DNA of 10,552 nucleotides from Euryarchaeota archaeon RBG_13_57_23 (GTDB lineage: Archaea > Thermoplasmatota > Thermoplasmata > UBA10834): positions 1-10,552 of the forward strand of contig MGVW01000056.1 of NCBI GenBank assembly GCA_001800675.1, in the 5' to 3' direction. Shown in pieces: positions 6,700 to 10,552 of the stretch. The notes below the pieces were generated by a model that saw only the letters and a program-made list of their open reading frames with translations, was not told the origin of the DNA and made no database searches. The translations under genes were made by a program, and so were the position numbers. Position 1 is the first letter of the stretch. Every line of letters starts with the position of its first letter.

Positions 6700-6840
6700 T
6701 ATTCGCGTGCGATTGGGGGACAAGCGGAGCAAGCTGAGGGTCTACTCTGAGGGCGTTACTTTTTGACTCCTGATTCGCTCCCTTGTCATGACTCGATACG
6801 CGCGGATGGCAATCGAAGGCATTTGAGGAGAGGATACGGT
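6700..6840 (+). other. Long putative 5' leader of the binding-protein gene
   Basis: Between the predicted transcript start and TTG 6841 lie about 140 nt. CTGAGGG occurs twice (6734-6740 and 6747-6753, 13-nt period). A 12-codon frame, ATG 6788 to TGA 6824-6826 (MTRYARMAIEGI), ends so that its stop overlaps the Shine-Dalgarno sequence of the main gene (GAGGAGAGG, 6825-6833). No recognisable riboswitch class was seen. Confidence 0.35.
6825..6833 (+). promoter_or_regulatory. Ribosome binding site that fixes the binding-protein start at TTG 6841
   Basis: GAGGAGAGG lies 7 nt before TTG 6841. The more upstream in-frame TTG at 6763 has no such site, and using it would add 26 charged, non-signal-like residues ahead of the signal sequence. 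Confidence 0.7.
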
Positions 6841-9800
6841 TTGGAGAAAAGTAGTGGGCGAACGACTCTGATTACGGCTTTTGGAGCCGTGTTCTTCGCA
6901 CTGTTGATGGTGGGCTCACCGAACTTGAGCCTATTCGGTCATGAAGTTGACATCAGCATAGCGGATAACGCGGCAGCGGTGGCCGGCGACCGTGCGCTTA
7001 GGCTCGGGATCGTCGGAGCGATTGGAAGCATTTCTACCCTGAACCCGCTCGAGTACACGATGGCGGAAGAGATGCTGGTCATATGGCCATGCTACAGCAC
7101 ATTGCTTACATATGACGTGAATGTTAAGGAAATCGGCGATCTGGCCGAGTCGTGGCTTATATCCCCCGACGGACTTACATGGACCTTCCATTTGTATAAG
7201 TCGGCGGTCTTCTACGACAAGGCCAACCCCTCTGGTCCATGGGAGCCATTGACGGGCAATGATGTGATGTGGACGTACTTCGCGATTCAGAACGACACGA
7301 GGAACAACCTGCACTCATACTTCCCGACAGTCAACGGTCAGCCGATCATCAAGAAGATAACCGTCGGCCCAGCGGTGGGTCTCGCGACGCAGTGGGATTT
7401 CAAGATCGAGCTGTCTTCGCAGTACTCCCCATTCATCGGGTCGCTGCACTCAATCCCGATCTTGCCCAAGTACATTTGGGAGGTTGAGGGGCTTGCGTAT
7501 AACAACGACAACATAATCGGCAGTGGTCCGTTCTATTACATGGGTAGCGGTTTGCCCGGCGGGACAGTCGTTGAACTCGGCAGGAGCCCGACATGGTTCG
7601 GTACCGAGGAGCACGGCTGGCAGCTGCATGTCAACAAGATGGTCATCAAGTCCCAGACGAGCGCGGACAGCAACCTGGCAGAGTTCCAGAGCGACGGCAT
7701 CGATGTCATGATGTGGGCCTCTCCGGAGCAGTACACTGGTGTGCTGAGGACCATGGAAATCGCTGGGACGGCGACGAGGTTCAGCTCATCGACGGGATTC
7801 GTCTACGAGTACAACCTCAACCAGATGACTGACGATCTGAGGGCCAGCCTTGGAGGCACATTCAACAACGGTGATAACAACCAGCTCCTGTTGGACCCGG
7901 TCGTCAAGTTGGCCATCGCAAAATCCTATGACAAGCAGCAGTTCATCGACCAGGTCTATGGAGGCCTTGGACAGCCTGCGGACTCACTGGTACCGTACGC
8001 TCACCCGTACTACTACGACTACGGTGGCCCGGATGCCCCAGCGGGAGAGGTCGAGGTCACCCAGGACATCGTTGGTGCTAGGGCTTCGCTCTACAACAAC
8101 GGTTGGCAGTACAGGACCGATGGAACTCACATATTGACGACCGACGCTGACTACTCCACATATTACCCGCTGTGCAAGGCCGGTGCAACGAGCAAGCTGC
8201 AATTCAGGTTCTGGACGCTCTCCGAGTCACCTGAGTGGAACACCGGCGGACAGCTGCTCGCCACATGGGCGCAGCAGATCGGTGTCGACCTCTGGTACGA
8301 CTACAAGGTGCTGTCGTCCAACGAGATGAACGGCGCCTGGATGGCCGCTGACTACGACATGTGGCTTTGGGACTGGGTCTTCACGCCGACCTCTGAGATC
8401 TCCGTGGACATACTGTCTGTGTTGACCACGGACGAGATCGGCAGCTGGAGCGACATCTACTGGAGCAGTGCGGAGTTCGACTCTCTCTACAACGAGTCAC
8501 TCGTGACGATGGACTTCGCCACGAGGAAGGTAATCACGGACGAGATGCAGAGGGTCACATACGAGGCTCAGGCCTGCCAGTTGGTGGCATACAGATCCGA
8601 CCTGTTCGCCGTCCGGAGCGCTGCCCCGGACAACTGGGTCAACTGGGGTAACTGGTCGACTCAATGGCTGCTCGACCCGAGCCAGCTATCCCCCTGGGTC
8701 TACATGATGATCGAGCCGGGACTGGCATCAGATAACCAGGCCCCCGACATCTCGACGCAGGCCACATACGAGGCGATTGCGGATACTGGTCTGTCGCTGA
8801 CTGCAACTGCTGCGGACGACTCTACACCCCTTGAGTACAGATGGTTCTATGGAGACGGCACCAAGGACGCTGCATGGACCTCGAGCCCAAGCAGGACTCA
8901 CGCATACGACACGGACGGGGTCTACTTAGCCTATGTGGCCGTGAGGGAGACCACGGGTCTCGACCTGTTCATGTCGTGGACGAGCACCAAGGTCACGTGC
9001 TACGACCCGTCTAACACGGCTCCTGAGAACGTTGACTTCACGTACTCGCCGCTCGACCCCGACTCAGGTACGATAGTGTTCCTGAACGGTACCGCGACGG
9101 ACGCGCAGAGCGACCCGCTGTACTACTCATGGGACTTCGGCGACGGGACCGGAGGCGTTGGACAGCAAGTCACGCACCAGTTCACACTGGGCGTGCCGGC
9201 CACAGTCACGATGTATGTGGATGACCACCGCCTGGGATCTGGCGACAGGCCTGTCTCGACTCAGAAGCTGATACCCGTCTCACCCAACACAGCACCGCTC
9301 TGGAGCGTGCCTGACTACACGGCCGTGCCGAAGGCGACGCTGAGCACGTTCACCGGCACGATGACGGATCCGGACACCAGGGACCTCCACATTTACACAT
9401 GGTATTGGGGCGACGGTTCGCAGAGCGTGACGACCGTTCCGACCATGACGCATTCCTACCTACAGGAGGGCGTCTACACACTCACGACATGGTGCGATGA
9501 CCTCACGGGACTGGAGAACCACAACGTGAGCGACATGAGCTATGTGAATGTGTACGGTCCGAACAACAAGGCTCCGATCATCTCGAGCTACTTGGTGGAT
9601 GACGACACGCCATATGTCGGCGCGACGACCACGTTCACGGTGCTCGCGACGGATTCTAACGGCGACCTGCTCACCTTGACCATCGAGTTCGGTGACGGCA
9701 CGAGCGAGACCATCAACATGATCCAGGGCAACACATGGGTCGTCGAGCACGTGTACCCGCTCTGGGGAGCCTATGACGCGTGGCTCACCGTGACTGACAA

Positions 9801-10371
9801 CCGGGCCACGCCTCTACAGGACGTCCTCTACATAGACGTGTCCCCGATGAGCTTCAGCCTGAGCCTCGCGGCCGGTTACAACTTCGTGACCGTCCCGTTG
9901 ATCGGGTGGGGCTACACTGCGAACACGCTCGGGCTGGGCTTCGGTGATGTCATTTCAGGCTGGGACTCTGCGACGCAGACCTTCACTCAGGGATTCATCG
10001 TCGGTCTGTCCCCGCCCTCGACTGCGTTCGCCATAGAACCGAACACGGGCTACTGGATATACACAGCAACCGCGAAGAGCCTGCCGCTCTACGGAATGCT
10101 CCCGGCGACGGAGATGGTGAAGTCCGTGACGGTGCCGTCGGGCGGCGGCTATGTGTCCTTCGCTGTGAACTCGCTCAGCACGACCATGATGGCGAGCGAC
10201 ATCGTCGCGATGTTCTCTGGCACGATAACGCTGGTGGCCGCATACAACCCGGCTACGGGATCGTACCAGTCGTACATACCGATGTTCCCGCCGACGAACT
10301 TCGTCCTGACACCCGGACTGGGTTACTGGTGCTACTGCGCTGGGAGTGGAACGTTCACGTATACGGTCTGA
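6841..10371 (+). CDS. SBP_bac_5 family solute-binding protein with four PKD domains and a duplicated C-terminal domain
   Basis: Extracellular substrate-binding component of a peptide/nickel-type ABC importer, almost certainly the partner of the upstream permeases. The protein is 1176 aa, about twice a typical DppA. A signal-like helix (about 9-32) has no lipobox cysteine, so it is either cleaved or acts as an N-terminal anchor. The SBP_bac_5 domain (about 53-625) shows LAESWLISPDGLTWTFHL (101-118), LTGNDVMWTY (137-146), IIGSGPFYYM (225-234) and the late QLLATWAQQIGVDL (471-484). Four PKD units follow, with YGDGT (670-674), WDFGDGT (764-770), WYWGDGS (854-860) and EFGDGT (949-954). The last 170 residues are two related halves (about 1004-1084 and 1100-1176), each with an aromatic-SATQTF/PATGSY motif and a PP...GYWxY motif. 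Only about six sequons were seen. TTG 6841 is chosen as start because of the strong RBS before it; the frame is open upstream to TTG 6763. There is no C-terminal membrane anchor. Confidence 0.93.
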   Translation: MEKSSGRTTLITAFGAVFFALLMVGSPNLSLFGHEVDISIADNAAAVAGDRALRLGIVGAIGSISTLNPLEYTMAEEMLVIWPCYSTLLTYDVNVKEIGDLAESWLISPDGLTWTFHLYKSAVFYDKANPSGPWEPLTGNDVMWTYFAIQNDTRNNLHSYFPTVNGQPIIKKITVGPAVGLATQWDFKIELSSQYSPFIGSLHSIPILPKYIWEVEGLAYNNDNIIGSGPFYYMGSGLPGGTVVELGRSPTWFGTEEHGWQLHVNKMVIKSQTSADSNLAEFQSDGIDVMMWASPEQYTGVLRTMEIAGTATRFSSSTGFVYEYNLNQMTDDLRASLGGTFNNGDNNQLLLDPVVKLAIAKSYDKQQFIDQVYGGLGQPADSLVPYAHPYYYDYGGPDAPAGEVEVTQDIVGARASLYNNGWQYRTDGTHILTTDADYSTYYPLCKAGATSKLQFRFWTLSESPEWNTGGQLLATWAQQIGVDLWYDYKVLSSNEMNGAWMAADYDMWLWDWVFTPTSEISVDILSVLTTDEIGSWSDIYWSSAEFDSLYNESLVTMDFATRKVITDEMQRVTYEAQACQLVAYRSDLFAVRSAAPDNWVNWGNWSTQWLLDPSQLSPWVYMMIEPGLASDNQAPDISTQATYEAIADTGLSLTATAADDSTPLEYRWFYGDGTKDAAWTSSPSRTHAYDTDGVYLAYVAVRETTGLDLFMSWTSTKVTCYDPSNTAPENVDFTYSPLDPDSGTIVFLNGTATDAQSDPLYYSWDFGDGTGGVGQQVTHQFTLGVPATVTMYVDDHRLGSGDRPVSTQKLIPVSPNTAPLWSVPDYTAVPKATLSTFTGTMTDPDTRDLHIYTWYWGDGSQSVTTVPTMTHSYLQEGVYTLTTWCDDLTGLENHNVSDMSYVNVYGPNNKAPIISSYLVDDDTPYVGATTTFTVLATDSNGDLLTLTIEFGDGTSETINMIQGNTWVVEHVYPLWGAYDAWLTVTDNRATPLQDVLYIDVSPMSFSLSLAAGYNFVTVPLIGWGYTANTLGLGFGDVISGWDSATQTFTQGFIVGLSPPSTAFAIEPNTGYWIYTATAKSLPLYGMLPATEMVKSVTVPSGGGYVSFAVNSLSTTMMASDIVAMFSGTITLVAAYNPATGSYQSYIPMFPPTNFVLTPGLGYWCYCAGSGTFTYTV

Positions 10372-10381
10372 GGAGAGGAGA

Positions 10382-10552
10382 ATGAAGAACGGTAGTGGCA
10401 AGATAGGAATGGATGGCAGGGGCTCGAGGGTCGAGCCCCGCCATTCGAACGCGCAAACGACCCGGCTCATTGGGTCCTCTGCGAGCTGCATGAACGTCAG
10501 ATCATCCCCGAAGGGTCTGAGGTCGGCATCCGCGACAAGGAGATACGCGAAG
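10382..10552 (+). CDS. Start of an unidentified gene, apparently frameshifted and cut by the window end
   Basis: A strong ribosome binding site (GAGGAGAGGAG, 10370-10380), overlapping the binding-protein stop, precedes ATG 10382, so a translationally coupled gene is expected. The ATG frame stays open to the window end, but from about 10440 it reads serine/arginine-rich, like a shadow frame. The frame beginning at 10396 instead reads as a credible protein (PFERANDPAHWVLCELHERQ, then IIPEGSEVGIRDKEIRE) with codon choice like its neighbours, but has a TAG at 10393 and no start codon. One missing base between about 10412 and 10440 would join the two. The likely intact product would be MKNGSGKIGMDGR... 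continuing into PFERANDPAHW.... It does not look like the start of a DppD/DppF ATPase. The family is unknown. Confidence 0.45.
   Translation, partial: MKNGSGKIGMDGRGSRVEPRHSNAQTTRLIGSSASCMNVRSSPKGLRSASATRRYAK
10411..10446 (+). repeat. Long GC-rich inverted repeat (hairpin) after the binding-protein gene
   Basis: GGGGCTCGA (10419-10427) and TCGAGCCCC (10431-10439) pair perfectly around a GGG loop. The stem continues past a single bulged A (10418) with 10411-10417 against 10440-10446 (six Watson-Crick pairs and one G-U), giving about 16 bp in total. No T-tract follows, so it is not a classic intrinsic terminator. It lies 40 nt after the binding-protein stop and could protect the abundant mRNA from 3' decay, or be a small palindromic element. 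It coincides with the apparent frame change of the following gene. Confidence 0.7.

Noticed and set aside
6763..6840. Upstream TTG start for the binding protein
   Set aside because: It adds 26 charged residues before a good signal sequence and lacks an RBS, whereas TTG 6841 has a strong one.
10413..10493. Short frame from ATG 10413 inside the hairpin region
   Set aside because: It stops after 26 codons and is arginine/glycine/proline-rich like a shadow frame.
1..10552. CRISPR array, insertion sequence or phage-like genes
   Set aside because: No regularly spaced repeats, transposase-like ORF, terminal inverted repeats or phage structural genes were seen.

Overview
The window looks archaeal. 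A tRNA-Ser gene is interrupted after position 37 by a 28-nt intron whose ends fold into a textbook bulge-helix-bulge, CCA is not encoded, TATA/BRE-type promoters sit about 25-35 bp upstream of likely transcript starts, and the secreted proteins are rich in PKD domains and N-glycosylation sequons. GC content is moderately high, with GTG and TTG as well as ATG starts. The protein style (PKD-rich binding proteins and membrane proteins with long beta-rich ectodomains) suggests Thermoplasmatota or a related Euryarchaeota lineage; that placement is inference.

Layout: (1) 65-176, tRNA-Ser(GCU) with intron. (2) 236-2140, a membrane protein of about 634 aa, not recognised as a named family, with two tandem four-helix modules, a ninth helix and a beta-rich C-terminal ectodomain. 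(3) 2141-2337, an intergenic region with a TATA box and a 22-bp dyad near the predicted transcription start. (4) 2338-6525, a tight three-gene operon: a bitopic membrane protein with about four PKD-like domains and 28 N-glycosylation sequons, then the two permeases of an oligopeptide/dipeptide-type ABC importer (DppB-like and DppC-like). The DppC-like permease carries an extra N-terminal helix, an external PKD domain and a second helix. (5) 6526-6840, an intergenic region with its own promoter, a palindrome overlapping the BRE/TATA element, and a long leader. (6) 6841-10371, a 1176-aa secreted SBP_bac_5 solute-binding protein followed by four PKD domains and a duplicated C-terminal domain. (7) 10382-10552, the start of an unidentified gene that appears frameshifted at a long GC-rich hairpin and is cut off by the window end.

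Reading the parts together: regions 4 and 6 encode the membrane and extracellular parts of one peptide-family importer. Every extracytoplasmic partner (binding protein, DppC-like permease and accessory protein) carries PKD-type beta-sandwich domains, about nine in all. This suggests a modified importer in which the binding protein is held near the permease by PKD stalks or PKD-PKD contacts. The ATPases (DppD/DppF) are not in this window. The substrate cannot be read from the sequence; peptides are the default for the family.
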